Positions 33,435-42,434 of a DNA stretch of 64,000 nt are shown here, one piece after another. The notes below the pieces were generated by a model. It was not told the DNA's origin. It worked only from the letters and a program-made list of their open reading frames with translations, and did no database searches. The translations under genes were made by a program, and so were the position numbers. The stretch spans positions 22,331-86,330 of the forward strand of contig DSDF01000022.1 of NCBI GenBank assembly GCA_011048835.1, written 5' to 3'. This stretch comes from Methanoculleus sp. (GTDB lineage: Archaea; Halobacteriota; Methanomicrobia; Methanomicrobiales; Methanomicrobiaceae). How positions within the stretch are numbered: the first letter of the stretch is position 1; every line of letters starts with the position of its first letter.

Positions 33435-35129
33435 ATGAGCAGTTTTCCTGTGGAATTGCCAAAAATTCTTGAGATATTAAAGGCCAATCCCAGAGGCATG
33501 TCGGTGAGCGATATCGCGCAGGAACTCGGCGCAAACCGCAATACCGTATCCCGTTATCTGGATATGCTCCTTATTTCCGGCGAGGTTGAGATGAGGGCCT
33601 ATGGGAAGGCCAAGGTCTTTTTTCTCTCGCAGCGCGTGCCCATCTCCGCGATGCTGAATTTTTCCTCGGACATGGTGATCGTCCTCGACCAGGACCTCCG
33701 GGTCGTCCAGGTCAATACCCCGGTCTGCGAGTTTCTCGGCGCGACGCGCGATGAGATTCTCACCACCACGCTCAGGGAATCACCGCTCGTGATGTTCGAC
33801 CACCCCGTGATCATTGAAAAAATCAGGGACGCGATGGCCGGCAGGGAGATTGCGGAGAACCTGCGGTTCCTGCGGGTGGACGAAGAACTCTTTTTCCGGT
33901 TCAAAATCGTGTCCACGGTGTTCAATGACGGATCGCCGGGCGTGACGCTGATCCTTGAAGACATCACCGAGCAGCAGACGGCAGAAGAGGCCCTCCGGAA
34001 AAGCGAAAGCACGTACCGGACGCTCGTCGAGGAGATCAATGACATCATCTGGGATATCGACGAGGAGAGCCGGTTTACCTTCGTCAGCCCCCGCGTTCGC
34101 GAGGTGCTGGGCTATTCCCCGGAGGAGATGCTCGGAAAACCGATCCGCGACTTCATGGACGACGCCGGGGAAGCACCGCAGCTCTTTTCCCCGGGCGCGC
34201 AGGCGCCGGGGGAGAGCTCGTATGCCGAGTACGACATACGCCACAAGGACGGCAGGCCTGTTCCCATGGAGACCAGCTGGCGCCTCATTCTCGATGAAAT
34301 CGGGGAGCCGGCCGGGTTTCGGCTCGTGAGTCGTGATATCACGGAACGGAAGCAGGCCATGGGCCGCGTGCGGCAGTGGAAATCGTTTCTCCATTCCATC
34401 GTTCAGAATATTCCCGCCGTGGTGCTGGTCAGGGAAATGGGTGAAGGCCGCTACGTGTTTGTCAACAGGATGGCGGAAACCCTGTTCGGGGTGACCCGGC
34501 AGGATGCGGGGGGACTGCGCGGGGACGAGATCTTTTCTCCCGCACTCGCTGCGGTGCTGGCCGAGGGAGACGATGAAGTGGCGAATACAGCGTCCGCCAC
34601 GGATATCGCGGAGAAAGAGCTTGCACTGCCCGCATGCGGAACGAAACCATTCCATTTGCGCAAGATCCCCATCTTCAGCCAGGCAGGCGGCATCAAGTAT
34701 ATCCTCACCATTGCCGAAGACATCACCGGGCAGAAACGGGTCGAGGAGCAGATCCTTGCAGAGCGCGATCGCGCCGAGAGTTACCTTGATTCGGCCGGCG
34801 TGATGATCGCGGTGGTGGATGCCGGCGGGCGGATCAGCAGGATGAACCGAAAGGGGTGTGCAATCCTCGGCTACGGGGAGGATGAGCTGCTGGGGCAGGA
34901 GTGGTTTTCCACGCTCATCCCCGACCGCCTGCGGGACGAGCTGAGGGCGAATTTCAGGCGGTTCATCTCCGGGGACGGGCAGCAGTCCGAAGACGAGGTG
35001 GGGACGGTCATCACCCGCACCGGAGAGGAGCGCACCATCCGGTGGCACAACACCCTGCTCCGGGATGCGGACGGAAGGATCGTGGCCATGGTCTCGGCAG
35101 GAGACGACATCACCGGCCACGCCGCCTGA
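33435..35129 (+). CDS. HTH-PAS multidomain regulator without kinase core
   Basis: 564 residues from ATG 33435; the 26 residues upstream look spurious. Residues 1-65 are a winged helix-turn-helix (EILKANPRGMSVSDIAQELG, NRNTVSRYLDMLLISGEVE). Four PAS domains then follow: VIVLDQDLRVVQVNTPVCE, IIWDIDEESRFTFVSPRV, a third with MAETLFGVTRQDAGG, and VIAVVDAGGRISRMNRKG. There is no HisKA, HATPase or receiver domain. It would read a ligand or redox signal and act directly on DNA. This architecture is recurrent in Methanomicrobiales. Confidence 0.9.
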   Translation: MSSFPVELPKILEILKANPRGMSVSDIAQELGANRNTVSRYLDMLLISGEVEMRAYGKAKVFFLSQRVPISAMLNFSSDMVIVLDQDLRVVQVNTPVCEFLGATRDEILTTTLRESPLVMFDHPVIIEKIRDAMAGREIAENLRFLRVDEELFFRFKIVSTVFNDGSPGVTLILEDITEQQTAEEALRKSESTYRTLVEEINDIIWDIDEESRFTFVSPRVREVLGYSPEEMLGKPIRDFMDDAGEAPQLFSPGAQAPGESSYAEYDIRHKDGRPVPMETSWRLILDEIGEPAGFRLVSRDITERKQAMGRVRQWKSFLHSIVQNIPAVVLVREMGEGRYVFVNRMAETLFGVTRQDAGGLRGDEIFSPALAAVLAEGDDEVANTASATDIAEKELALPACGTKPFHLRKIPIFSQAGGIKYILTIAEDITGQKRVEEQILAERDRAESYLDSAGVMIAVVDAGGRISRMNRKGCAILGYGEDELLGQEWFSTLIPDRLRDELRANFRRFISGDGQQSEDEVGTVITRTGEERTIRWHNTLLRDADGRIVAMVSAGDDITGHAA

Positions 35130-35140
35130 ATTTCAATTTT

Positions 35141-36667
35141 TTATCGTTGGTGCAGCCCCGAAGCATGGGTATAGCGCATGCATCCGGCGGCAGGTGCGAA
35201 CCCGTCCTCTTTGATAACCGAGACTGCGCCGTGGCCCCCACAGACGATGCACCGCCCGCCTGATCCCGGGATTGATGATGTCGTCGCCCCGGCGAGTTCT
35301 GCGAGGGCCTTTCGTTCCTGACGGGCGCGACCGCTGTCCACGTTGACGGAGGTGATGAGGAAGTCCGCGTGGGAATTGTACCGCCGCCGCGCTTCGGTCA
35401 GGCTCCCGAAGTCAAAGAGGCTGTCGGCGGTAAACATCAGCCCGGTACCGGGCGAGAAGAGGAACACCTGCCCGTACAGGTGGCCGCCGAGGCTCTCCAG
35501 CACCTCGAAATCGATGTCGCAGATGCTCATCCTGTCGAGGACGGGAAAGATCGAGCGCATCTGGCTTCCTGCCGGGGGGAAGCGTTCGACCGATACGGGC
35601 GGGGAGAAGCGCGAGAATAGGTTGATCATGGTGGTGTACACCTCTTCGAGGATGGAGTCCTGGCTTGCAGAGCCGTAGGCCCGGTTCGCCTCCCTGATGA
35701 TCTCCTGCGTGCCTCTGTGCATGCACGCAGGCGCATCATAGAGCCCGCCCGCGCCGCAGTGGTCGGCATCGGCGTGGGTGATGATGATACGGGTGATGCG
35801 AGACCCGTCGCCGAGTCCCATCGCCTGGAACATGCGCAGCACGTCCGCATGGTAGATGCCGTAGCCGGTGTCCACCATCACCTGCTCGTCGGCCCCGTCG
35901 AAGAGAAAAATATTCCCTCCGCCGGGCAGCTGGAAGCAGTAGAGGGTGGTGGCCGCATCGATGTCGATGCGCTGCACGTCGCAGTAAAAGCCCTCGCCGG
36001 TGGTGTTTTTGAGGGTGGTTCCGGTCTGCAGGATATTGTCGAACACCTCGAGGGGGTCTTTGCCGAGGCGGCAGAGCTCCTGGACGATGTGGTTGATGTC
36101 GTGGAGAAACGAGAGGAGAAACGCTTCCTCCGCGCATCCAATGATGGTGCGCAATTTCTGCGCCAGCTGGATATAGAAGATGGTGGTGTCGAGCCGCTCG
36201 CCGGTGGTGTCGTACTCAAGGATCTCCATGGGATAGTGCGATTTGAGCCGGTTGAGGAGCTCGTCGACGACCCTGCTTTCGGTGAGGTTGAGGCTCACGG
36301 TCACCCGGTCGGGGTGCTTGCCTGTCTCGTCGAAGTCGATGAAGGCGATGTTGGCGTTTGCCGCGGTGGTGTAGCCCAGAAACTCGAACAGCGCCCCGGG
36401 GCGGTGGGGGAGGTGGACGTTGAATGTGAGGAAACTGAGGTTGCCGAGCGTCGTCTGCAGGTAGCCGATTGCGGCGAGTTCTTCCTCGATCGCTGCATAC
36501 GCCGGTCCCGGACACCTGACCTCGAAAAAGACGGTCTGCGGGTCGATCCGCCGGTCGTACTGGATCCGGGAGATATTGCCTTCGTAGCGCTTCATGATCT
36601 CCGCCGCACGGTGCAGCGCCCCGGGCTGGTTGGGCATTCGGGCGATAAACGAATGGGCATCAGGCAT
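35141..36667 (-). CDS. Tandem ACT domains fused to a metallo-beta-lactamase fold
   Basis: 508 residues. Two ACT domains in the first 150 residues (FIARMPNQPGALHRAAEIM and VHLPHRPGALFEFLGY, each with the PGAL ligand loop). A helical middle follows, then a metallo-beta-lactamase domain from about residue 235: MVDTGYGIYH, the zinc motif ITHADADHCGAGG, LGGHLYGQVFLF and MFTADSLFDFG. The ACT pair suggests amino-acid control of a hydrolase or oxidoreductase of the MBL superfamily; the substrate is unknown. It overlaps the upstream methyltransferase gene by 8 bases. Confidence 0.88.
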   Translation of the reverse strand: MPDAHSFIARMPNQPGALHRAAEIMKRYEGNISRIQYDRRIDPQTVFFEVRCPGPAYAAIEEELAAIGYLQTTLGNLSFLTFNVHLPHRPGALFEFLGYTTAANANIAFIDFDETGKHPDRVTVSLNLTESRVVDELLNRLKSHYPMEILEYDTTGERLDTTIFYIQLAQKLRTIIGCAEEAFLLSFLHDINHIVQELCRLGKDPLEVFDNILQTGTTLKNTTGEGFYCDVQRIDIDAATTLYCFQLPGGGNIFLFDGADEQVMVDTGYGIYHADVLRMFQAMGLGDGSRITRIIITHADADHCGAGGLYDAPACMHRGTQEIIREANRAYGSASQDSILEEVYTTMINLFSRFSPPVSVERFPPAGSQMRSIFPVLDRMSICDIDFEVLESLGGHLYGQVFLFSPGTGLMFTADSLFDFGSLTEARRRYNSHADFLITSVNVDSGRARQERKALAELAGATTSSIPGSGGRCIVCGGHGAVSVIKEDGFAPAAGCMRYTHASGLHQR

Positions 36668-37412
36668 GGCTCGCGTCCCTCCTCCCCCGGATCAGGTACA
36701 TCGCCCACCCGAGGTATTCTCGCCCGAATGCAAGGTATTCCTCCTGCACGCGGTGGAAGTAGTCCAGTACCTCCCCGTGGGAGGGATGGCCGGGATGGTC
36801 CTCGAGCCACGCGAGGCAGGACCGCCAGATCCCCGACTCATAGGCATCCCAGTCGTCGGTGCCGGAGCGCACCACCGCCGCCAGTTCAAGGCCTCGCTCA
36901 CGGACCATGCAGAGCAGTTCGTACTCCGTCGGGATTTCGCCCCACTCCCGGGCGAATTCGGGGGGGACCCGTTCGGCCCGCCAGTACCGGTCCCCCAGAA
37001 TGACGGCGCCGGTGCCGTGCACCATGCTGCCGAGCGCATCGAGTGCCGGCCCGGTGCCGCCCCAGATGTCGGATGCCCCGAGGGCGACGGCCACATCGTA
37101 GGGCTCGTCCGGCGGTGCGAAGCGGGATGCGTCCATGCAGCGGATGTCCACCCGCCCCGCAGCGATCCCCTCCGCGAGCCTTGTTTCCGCCTGGCGGCAC
37201 GCCTCCTCCCTGATCTCGATGCCTGTTCCGGCAATGCCGAACGCGTTTGTCCAGAGTGCAAGGACGGTCCCATTGCCGCAGCCGCATTCCACCACCCTCG
37301 TGGCCGACGAAAGCCCGGCAAGCGCTCCCATGGCCAGCACCTTATCCGGTGTGGTGGGGTTCATGATCGCCAGCGGTCCCTGTGAGATGGTGAGCAGGTC
37401 GAGGTGGTGCAT
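36660..37412 (-). CDS. Class I SAM-dependent methyltransferase
   Basis: 250 residues from ATG 37412, with AAGGAG five bases upstream. Motif I is VVECGCGNGTVLAL, followed by TGIEIREEACRQAE, VDIRCMDASRFAPP and YDVAVALGASDIWGG. The C-terminal half (EYLGWAMYLIRGR) resembles class I methyltransferases acting on small molecules. The substrate is unknown. Translation of the ACT-MBL gene is coupled to it, so both may act in one pathway. Confidence 0.9.
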   Translation of the reverse strand: MHHLDLLTISQGPLAIMNPTTPDKVLAMGALAGLSSATRVVECGCGNGTVLALWTNAFGIAGTGIEIREEACRQAETRLAEGIAAGRVDIRCMDASRFAPPDEPYDVAVALGASDIWGGTGPALDALGSMVHGTGAVILGDRYWRAERVPPEFAREWGEIPTEYELLCMVRERGLELAAVVRSGTDDWDAYESGIWRSCLAWLEDHPGHPSHGEVLDYFHRVQEEYLAFGREYLGWAMYLIRGRRDASHA

Positions 37413-37956
37413 GGGTCTCCTTCCGGGCAAATCGTGCCGGCGGGGGCACGGGGAGTTTCATAAAGGTACTGTCGAGCGATCCGAAAAAGGTTCCATCCGC
37501 CCTCCGGCGGACAGGTCCCCCGCACGCCGTTCCGTGCGTGGCGGCACATCTCCCGCCAGATGGGCCCCGGCGCATTCCACCGCCCCGGGAGTCGTGTGGC
37601 AGAGCGGTATGGGAAAGCCCCGTATGCAGTTTCGTGGTGCGGCAAACCCGCCGGAACCGGAAAAATATACCTTTCGGTAATAATTTTAATGCAAAATTAC
37701 TGATAATAAATGCACACCAGTGATAATTTTAAACCGGCAAAATTCCTCCTCTTTTAAATAAATATGCGTAAATTACTCTTAAAATAGATTTTTATAAAAT
37801 ATTTACTGTTTTTCGATAGCGCCTGCTGAAAATGCCATAAAACGCCTTAAATCCGGCAAAAACACCATCTGGGGTATTATTAACCAGAAAATATTGTATC
37901 CTCGCTTTAAAAAAAAGGAATAGTAATTATACTACCGGCAGCGAATAATTCACGTA
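37413..37956. promoter_or_regulatory. Long AT-rich upstream region of the DASS transporter
   Basis: About 540 bases. From 37675 on the composition turns strongly AT-rich, unlike the rest of the window. It holds repeated TGATAATTTTAAA-like stretches, two copies of CCGGCAAAA (around 37734 and 37856), and several TATA-like sequences such as TTTTTATAAAATATTTA and TAATTATAC. This looks like a complex regulated promoter. The left part (37413-37670) shows nothing clear. Confidence 0.5.
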
Positions 37957-39480
37957 ATGAAGAAAACTATAGGAAAATTTCTTGGTGTTCTCGTCTTTCT
38001 CATCATTATCCTGTTTCCGGCCGATCCTTCCACCTTTCCTATAGAGGCAAAGTATGTCGCCGCCGCTACCTCCCTGATGATCGTCTGGTGGGTGACCGAA
38101 GCGATCCCCATCCAGGCGACGGCGCTGATCCCCATCGTGCTGTTTCCCCTGCTCGGGGTGCTTTCCGCCGGAGACGTGACCGCCGCATACGGCGACAAAA
38201 TTATCTTTCTTTTTATGGGCGGGTTCATCATTGCCATGTCCATGCAGCGGTGGGGGCTGCATGAGCGCATTGCCCTGTTCATTATCGATAAGATGGGCAC
38301 CAGTCCGCGGCAGTTGATACTGGGGTTCATGGTGGCTACGGCGTTTCTTTCCATGTGGATCTCGAATACCGCCACCGCCATGATGATGATCCCGATCGCC
38401 ATCGCCATTATCGCCACCGTCCTTCCCAAGATGGAGATGAACCTTGAGGAGATGAGCGATGAGCAGCGTGACTTTTCAGAGTGTCTCGTCATTTCCATCG
38501 CTCATGCGGCGACCATCGGCGGGATCGCAACCATTATCGGGACCCCCCCGAACGGCATCTTCATCGCCCAGCTGGAGACCATCTTTCCCGGCGCTCCGAC
38601 AATCGACTTTTTCACCTGGATGAAGTTCGGTGTTCCTCTGGCAATCGTGTTCATCCCCTTTTCGTGGCTGTGGCTCACCTACGGGCCCTATCGCCACATG
38701 CCGAAAACGATCTCTCACGGCAAGGAGATCATCCGGGAACGCATGGCAGAACTCGGTGCCATGAGCCGGGGAGAGAAGTGGACGCTTCTCGTCTTTTCCC
38801 TGACCGCGCTGGCGTGGATTTTCCGGACCTCGAAGGATATCGGGACCTTTACCATCCCCGGACTGAACGCCATATTCCCGGCAATCGACGATTCAACCAT
38901 CGCTATATTCGGGGCGATCCTTCTCTTCCTCCTCCCCGTGGACCGCGAACAGGGCATCTATACCATGAACTGGGAATGGGCCAAGAAAATCCCCTGGGGG
39001 ATCCTGATCCTGTTCGGCGGAGGCATCGCTCTTTCAAAGGCCTTTATCTCCAGCGGGCTTGCCGGCGTCATCGTCGAGTACCTGGCATCCTTCCACGCCC
39101 TGCCGATTATCGTCCTGATCATTCTGGTGGGCATCATGGTCTCCCTGCTCACCGAGGTCACGTCGAATACGGCAATCGCCTCGGTGATGATGCCGGTGAT
39201 GGCTGTCACGTCGGTCTCGCTGGGGATGCACCCCTACGTCCTCATGATCACCGCCGCGCTCGCCGCCTCGATGGCGTTCATGCTCCCCGTGGCAACCCCC
39301 CCCAATGCGGTTGCCTACGGGACGGGGTACATCTCCATGCGGGACATGATACGCAGCGGCTGGGTGATCAACTTCATCGGCATCGGCCTCACTGCCATAT
39401 TCATGTTCACGGTCATTATGTGGGCGCTGGGCTTTACCGCCGAGGTGCCGGTCTGGGCTGTACCCGCCATCGCCCCGTAA
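37957..39480 (+). CDS. DASS/SLC13 family sodium-dependent anion transporter
   Basis: 507 residues with about twelve helices. Two inverted repeats each carry the sodium and carboxylate motif: SNTATAMMMIPIAIAI with GTPPNGIF, and TSNTAIASVMMPVMA with ATPPNAVAYGTG. The family imports di- and tricarboxylates or sulfate with Na+. Whether it moves succinate, citrate or sulfate cannot be judged. A T-run follows the stop. ATG 37957; no clear Shine-Dalgarno, so possibly leaderless or with a short leader. Confidence 0.94.
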   Translation: MKKTIGKFLGVLVFLIIILFPADPSTFPIEAKYVAAATSLMIVWWVTEAIPIQATALIPIVLFPLLGVLSAGDVTAAYGDKIIFLFMGGFIIAMSMQRWGLHERIALFIIDKMGTSPRQLILGFMVATAFLSMWISNTATAMMMIPIAIAIIATVLPKMEMNLEEMSDEQRDFSECLVISIAHAATIGGIATIIGTPPNGIFIAQLETIFPGAPTIDFFTWMKFGVPLAIVFIPFSWLWLTYGPYRHMPKTISHGKEIIRERMAELGAMSRGEKWTLLVFSLTALAWIFRTSKDIGTFTIPGLNAIFPAIDDSTIAIFGAILLFLLPVDREQGIYTMNWEWAKKIPWGILILFGGGIALSKAFISSGLAGVIVEYLASFHALPIIVLIILVGIMVSLLTEVTSNTAIASVMMPVMAVTSVSLGMHPYVLMITAALAASMAFMLPVATPPNAVAYGTGYISMRDMIRSGWVINFIGIGLTAIFMFTVIMWALGFTAEVPVWAVPAIAP

Positions 39481-39497
39481 AGCTTCTTTTTTTCCTG
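39481..39497 (+). terminator. T-rich terminator after the DASS gene
   Basis: AGCTTCTTTTTTTCCTG directly follows the stop. A U-tract without a strong stem is the usual archaeal terminator. Confidence 0.5.
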
Positions 39498-39546
39498 CCG
39501 GACGCGGGAGAGATCATTCTTTATCCCTGTGCAGCTGATACAGGGT

Positions 39547-39771
39547 ATGAAACCGGGTGCAATCCAGCCTGGCGATTTCTCGGACGGGAGCGGTGTGGAA
39601 GGGCGCCGCCCGACAAAGAGGGATCCGCCCGTATCGCAGGGGGCGGATCCGGAAGCCGGCGCCGAAGGCTCCGCCGCCCCGCCCCGCAAGAAAAAGGATT
39701 TCAGGGGATCGGGCCGCCTGCACTTTCGTGAGGGCGGCGATGCCGATATCTTCGATTCGACAAAACCATAG
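39547..39771 (+). CDS. Possible small disordered protein
   Basis: 74 residues from ATG 39547, or 80 from GTG 39529. Rich in Gly, Pro, Arg and Asp, without hydrophobic core, and ending GDADIFDSTKP. No family recognised. Coding-like codon use, but the start is weak, so it may not be expressed. Convergent with the OB-fold membrane protein. Confidence 0.35.
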   Translation: MKPGAIQPGDFSDGSGVEGRRPTKRDPPVSQGADPEAGAEGSAAPPRKKKDFRGSGRLHFREGGDADIFDSTKP

Positions 39772-39773
39772 CG

Positions 39774-40139
39774 TCAGGGTATGTGCATGATGTCCCCGCC
39801 AGACCGGGGGACAATTTCTCGCTCCCCGCGATACTGCTGGACGATGCCGGTCACCCGTACGCGGTCACCCTCCCCGATGTCGACCTCAGCGGCGATGGGC
39901 GAGGGAAGAAACACCGTGGTGGTGTTGACGATAAGGATGAGGTGCCCTCCTGCCGCGGTGGCACGCACCCGCGTGACCACACCCTCAAGGATCACCAGAT
40001 CCCCTTCCTGCGATGCAGGGGAAAATGGTGATGAAAAGGTCTCTTTTCCTATGAATTCCAGCGTGATGGCCGATAGAAGGATGATTGCAGCCACCCCCGC
40101 GAGCAGCAGCAGCGCCATGCGCTCCTCCCGTTCAAGCAT
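39774..40139 (-). CDS. Membrane-anchored OB-fold protein
   Basis: 121 residues from ATG 40139. One N-terminal helix (MALLLLAGVAAIILLSAITL), then an OB-fold of the nucleic-acid-binding type: LVILEGVVTRVRATAAGGHLILIVNTTTVFLPS and DRVRVTGIVQQYRGEREIVP. Such anchored OB proteins in archaea occur next to membrane nucleases. It is divergent from the wHTH gene, and the phospholipase-D-type gene lies beyond. No clear ribosome site. Confidence 0.72.
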   Translation of the reverse strand: MLEREERMALLLLAGVAAIILLSAITLEFIGKETFSSPFSPASQEGDLVILEGVVTRVRATAAGGHLILIVNTTTVFLPSPIAAEVDIGEGDRVRVTGIVQQYRGEREIVPRSGGDIMHIP

Positions 40140-40184
40140 GCAGATCTGTTCGTCTTCATTGCACTTTAGTCGATACCTTCTTAT

Positions 40185-40199
40185 GTTAACAGCGTTAAC
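40185..40199. promoter_or_regulatory. GTTAAC-AGC-GTTAAC repeat in a divergent promoter
   Basis: Two copies of the palindrome GTTAAC, three bases apart, lie 10 bases before the wHTH start and 46 bases before the OB-protein start. Candidate operator for the adjacent wHTH protein. Confidence 0.5.
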
Positions 40200-40208
40200 A
40201 ATATCTAT

Positions 40209-40442
40209 ATGAGTGAGGTGAAGCTCCCGCCCTCCTCGAAGAGGATCATGAACATCCTCGATGAAGACGGCGAAATGACTCACAAAGAACTGGTGAACAG
40301 AAGCCATCTCGCGCCACGTACGGTGCGCTATGCCCTGAAGAAGCTCAAAGAGAACAAGCTCATCCAGGAGAAGTTCAACTTCAGGGACGCACGGCAGATC
40401 ATCTACCAGTTGAAGTCCGCACCAGCACAGGTGCACGCATAA
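40209..40442 (+). CDS. Small winged-helix regulator
   Basis: 77 residues, one winged helix: IMNILDEDGEMTHKELVNRS, LAPRTVRYALKKLKENKLIQ and a short tail. Like MarR/TrmB-type archaeal regulators without effector domain. Start ATG 40209. It reads divergently from the OB-fold gene across the GTTAAC repeat and may control it. Confidence 0.88.
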   Translation: MSEVKLPPSSKRIMNILDEDGEMTHKELVNRSHLAPRTVRYALKKLKENKLIQEKFNFRDARQIIYQLKSAPAQVHA

Positions 40443-40449
40443 ACATCCA

Positions 40450-40731
40450 ATGAACAAGCACGACACAGCATCCGGATCGGGCGTGGTGCACCGTATCGTC
40501 GGTGATTGCGCCTGCTGCGACCGTGAGGTCGCCACCCGCATCGGGCTTTCATGCGACGCTGTCGGCGAGCATATGAAGAGGAAACAGCGGGGAGAGCTGA
40601 TCGATGTCTCGGAGGAGTACGGCCCGGCCGTCGACCTTGCCGCAGGAGCGGCACACGCAGGCGGCGATGTCGCCGCTGCGCTGGGCGCCCTGTTTCCCTG
40701 CGAGGTTCAGCTCCGCCGCCTCCTCGCGTAG
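40450..40731 (+). CDS. Hypothetical protein with Cys-rich N-terminal part
   Basis: 93 residues, seven bases after the wHTH stop. VHRIVGDCACCDREVATRIG has a CxCC group and a further Cys follows in GLSCDAV; the C-terminal half is alanine-rich (VDLAAGAAHAGGDVAAALG). No family recognised. Its 3' end overlaps the opposite-strand PLD gene by 25 bases. Likely co-transcribed with the wHTH gene if real. Confidence 0.45.
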   Translation: MNKHDTASGSGVVHRIVGDCACCDREVATRIGLSCDAVGEHMKRKQRGELIDVSEEYGPAVDLAAGAAHAGGDVAAALGALFPCEVQLRRLLA

Positions 40732-42386
40732 AGCAGCACGAGTGCCAGCAGCACCCCTGCCGCGATTGCCATCCTGATCTCCCCGGGACCGATCCCGTCA
40801 GTACCGAACGGCGCAGACGATGCGCCTGCGTGCCAGTCGTCCTCGAAGACGGCGGTGTAGTAGGCGCCGATGTCGGGGTGCTCGAGGATCACTCCCGCTT
40901 CGCGGTTGAAGCACGGCGAGTTCTCGTTCCAGTTGATACTGCTGACGAGTACCCGTGTGCCGTCCACGATAACGCCTTTATTGTGAATTTTCACCACGTT
41001 GTTCGCGTCGAGATCGGCACACCGCGCCTCTAAGGGGAGATTCTCTCTCCCGGCGATACCGTTGATGAGTGCCGCCATCTCGTCATTGTCATTGTCCCCT
41101 TCGATATTGTAGTAGAAGGAGTCGAGCAGCACCCGGACCCGCACGCCGCGCCGTGCGGCGTCGATGGCGGCGTCGAGGTAGGGGTTGGGTGCGTTTGCGC
41201 TCCAGTTGCTGATGTAGGCCTGCTCGATATCGATGCTCGATTCCGCACCGGCGATGAGTTCGGGGACGAGATGGCTGGTATCGGGGGAGAGCACCGCCGT
41301 TACCCGGACGCCCGAGACGGTCAGGGGTGCGAATTCAGGCTCGAAGGCCCCCCCCGGCCAGACGTCCACCGTGGAGACCGCCCCCCCGTATGGGGTGATA
41401 TCGCCGCCGGCGGCATCATGGGCAAATACCTCCCCGAAATAGGCTGCCACCCGCGCATCCTCGAGATAGGCCCCCCAGCCGCGGTTGCCGCGCATCCCCT
41501 GCTCGGGGAACCCGGTGGGCTTGAGATTTTCACTGGTGATGAAGACCCCTTTATCGTCCACGATGCAGTATTTTGCATGATCGAACCGGTATTTCGCATG
41601 CGCCGCATCGGTGGTCCCCATCTGCAGCACCGATGCGCCGCAGTCGGCGAGTGTCCGTGCGATGCCCTTCTCCTCATCGGAGATGCCTCCCACCGGCCCT
41701 CCCTCGAGCAGCACGGTCACCGCCACCCCCCGACGCAGGGCGTCCTGCAGCATGCCGGCGATGCCGGGATCGGTGAATTCGTAGACATTGAAGCGGATGG
41801 ACGATTCCGCTCCTGATAGTGTTGCTTCGAGCACATCCCGCGCGCAGTCGGGGGAGACGAATGCCACGACCGTGACCTCATCGAACGTTGCGGGGGCAAA
41901 GCGCGACTGCCCGAGGAGGAGGGGGCGGGGGTCCCAGACCCCGTCCTCCAGAAAATGCACCTGTCCCTCGCGGCAGCGGACGTCCCCTGGCCATGCGATC
42001 TGCTGGATCACGCGTTCATTCCGTGCCAGCATCAGTTCATCCGCCGCATTTGCCATGCGAAAATCGCCGCTGCGGATGACATCGGGGACGGCGGCAGTGG
42101 TGTCGAACAGCTCGTAATCCGGATAGATCCCGTGGACGGAGCGGTATGCCTCCCCGTTGCGGGCGACCACCAGCGAGGCGTCGATCGATGCCCCGGCCGG
42201 GAAGCGGATGCTCCCCTCTCCGTCCCGGATGGTGACGCCGGCGAGCGATCCCGTCCCCTCGAGGATGAAATACTCGTCCGCCTCCCCTTTCAGGTAGGTG
42301 TCCGGGCAGAACTCGGTGATCTGCAGGGCCGAGGCGGCGGGCAACAGCAGAAGTGCGAATATGAGCAGCAGGCAGGCGTGGCGCAT
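40707..42386 (-). CDS. Exported phospholipase D/nuclease-like protein
   Basis: 559 residues. Signal peptide (LLLIFALLLLPAASA). Residues 20-130 resemble a lamin-tail domain (LQITEFCPDTYLKGEADEYF). Two PLD-type domains follow, each with an intact HKD motif: HAKYCIVDD near residue 270 and HNKGVIVDG near 470, forming one active site. A C-terminal helix (IRMAIAAGVLLALVLLYA) with RRRRS anchors it. Substrate could be phospholipid or nucleic acid; outside-facing anchoring is inferred. LTD-PLD proteins recur in methanogens. Confidence 0.9.
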   Translation of the reverse strand: MRHACLLLIFALLLLPAASALQITEFCPDTYLKGEADEYFILEGTGSLAGVTIRDGEGSIRFPAGASIDASLVVARNGEAYRSVHGIYPDYELFDTTAAVPDVIRSGDFRMANAADELMLARNERVIQQIAWPGDVRCREGQVHFLEDGVWDPRPLLLGQSRFAPATFDEVTVVAFVSPDCARDVLEATLSGAESSIRFNVYEFTDPGIAGMLQDALRRGVAVTVLLEGGPVGGISDEEKGIARTLADCGASVLQMGTTDAAHAKYRFDHAKYCIVDDKGVFITSENLKPTGFPEQGMRGNRGWGAYLEDARVAAYFGEVFAHDAAGGDITPYGGAVSTVDVWPGGAFEPEFAPLTVSGVRVTAVLSPDTSHLVPELIAGAESSIDIEQAYISNWSANAPNPYLDAAIDAARRGVRVRVLLDSFYYNIEGDNDNDEMAALINGIAGRENLPLEARCADLDANNVVKIHNKGVIVDGTRVLVSSINWNENSPCFNREAGVILEHPDIGAYYTAVFEDDWHAGASSAPFGTDGIGPGEIRMAIAAGVLLALVLLYARRRRS

Positions 42387-42434
42387 GGGTGATCAGAATT
42401 ATGGGAACGACCGTTCTATAATGTGACGAAATGC

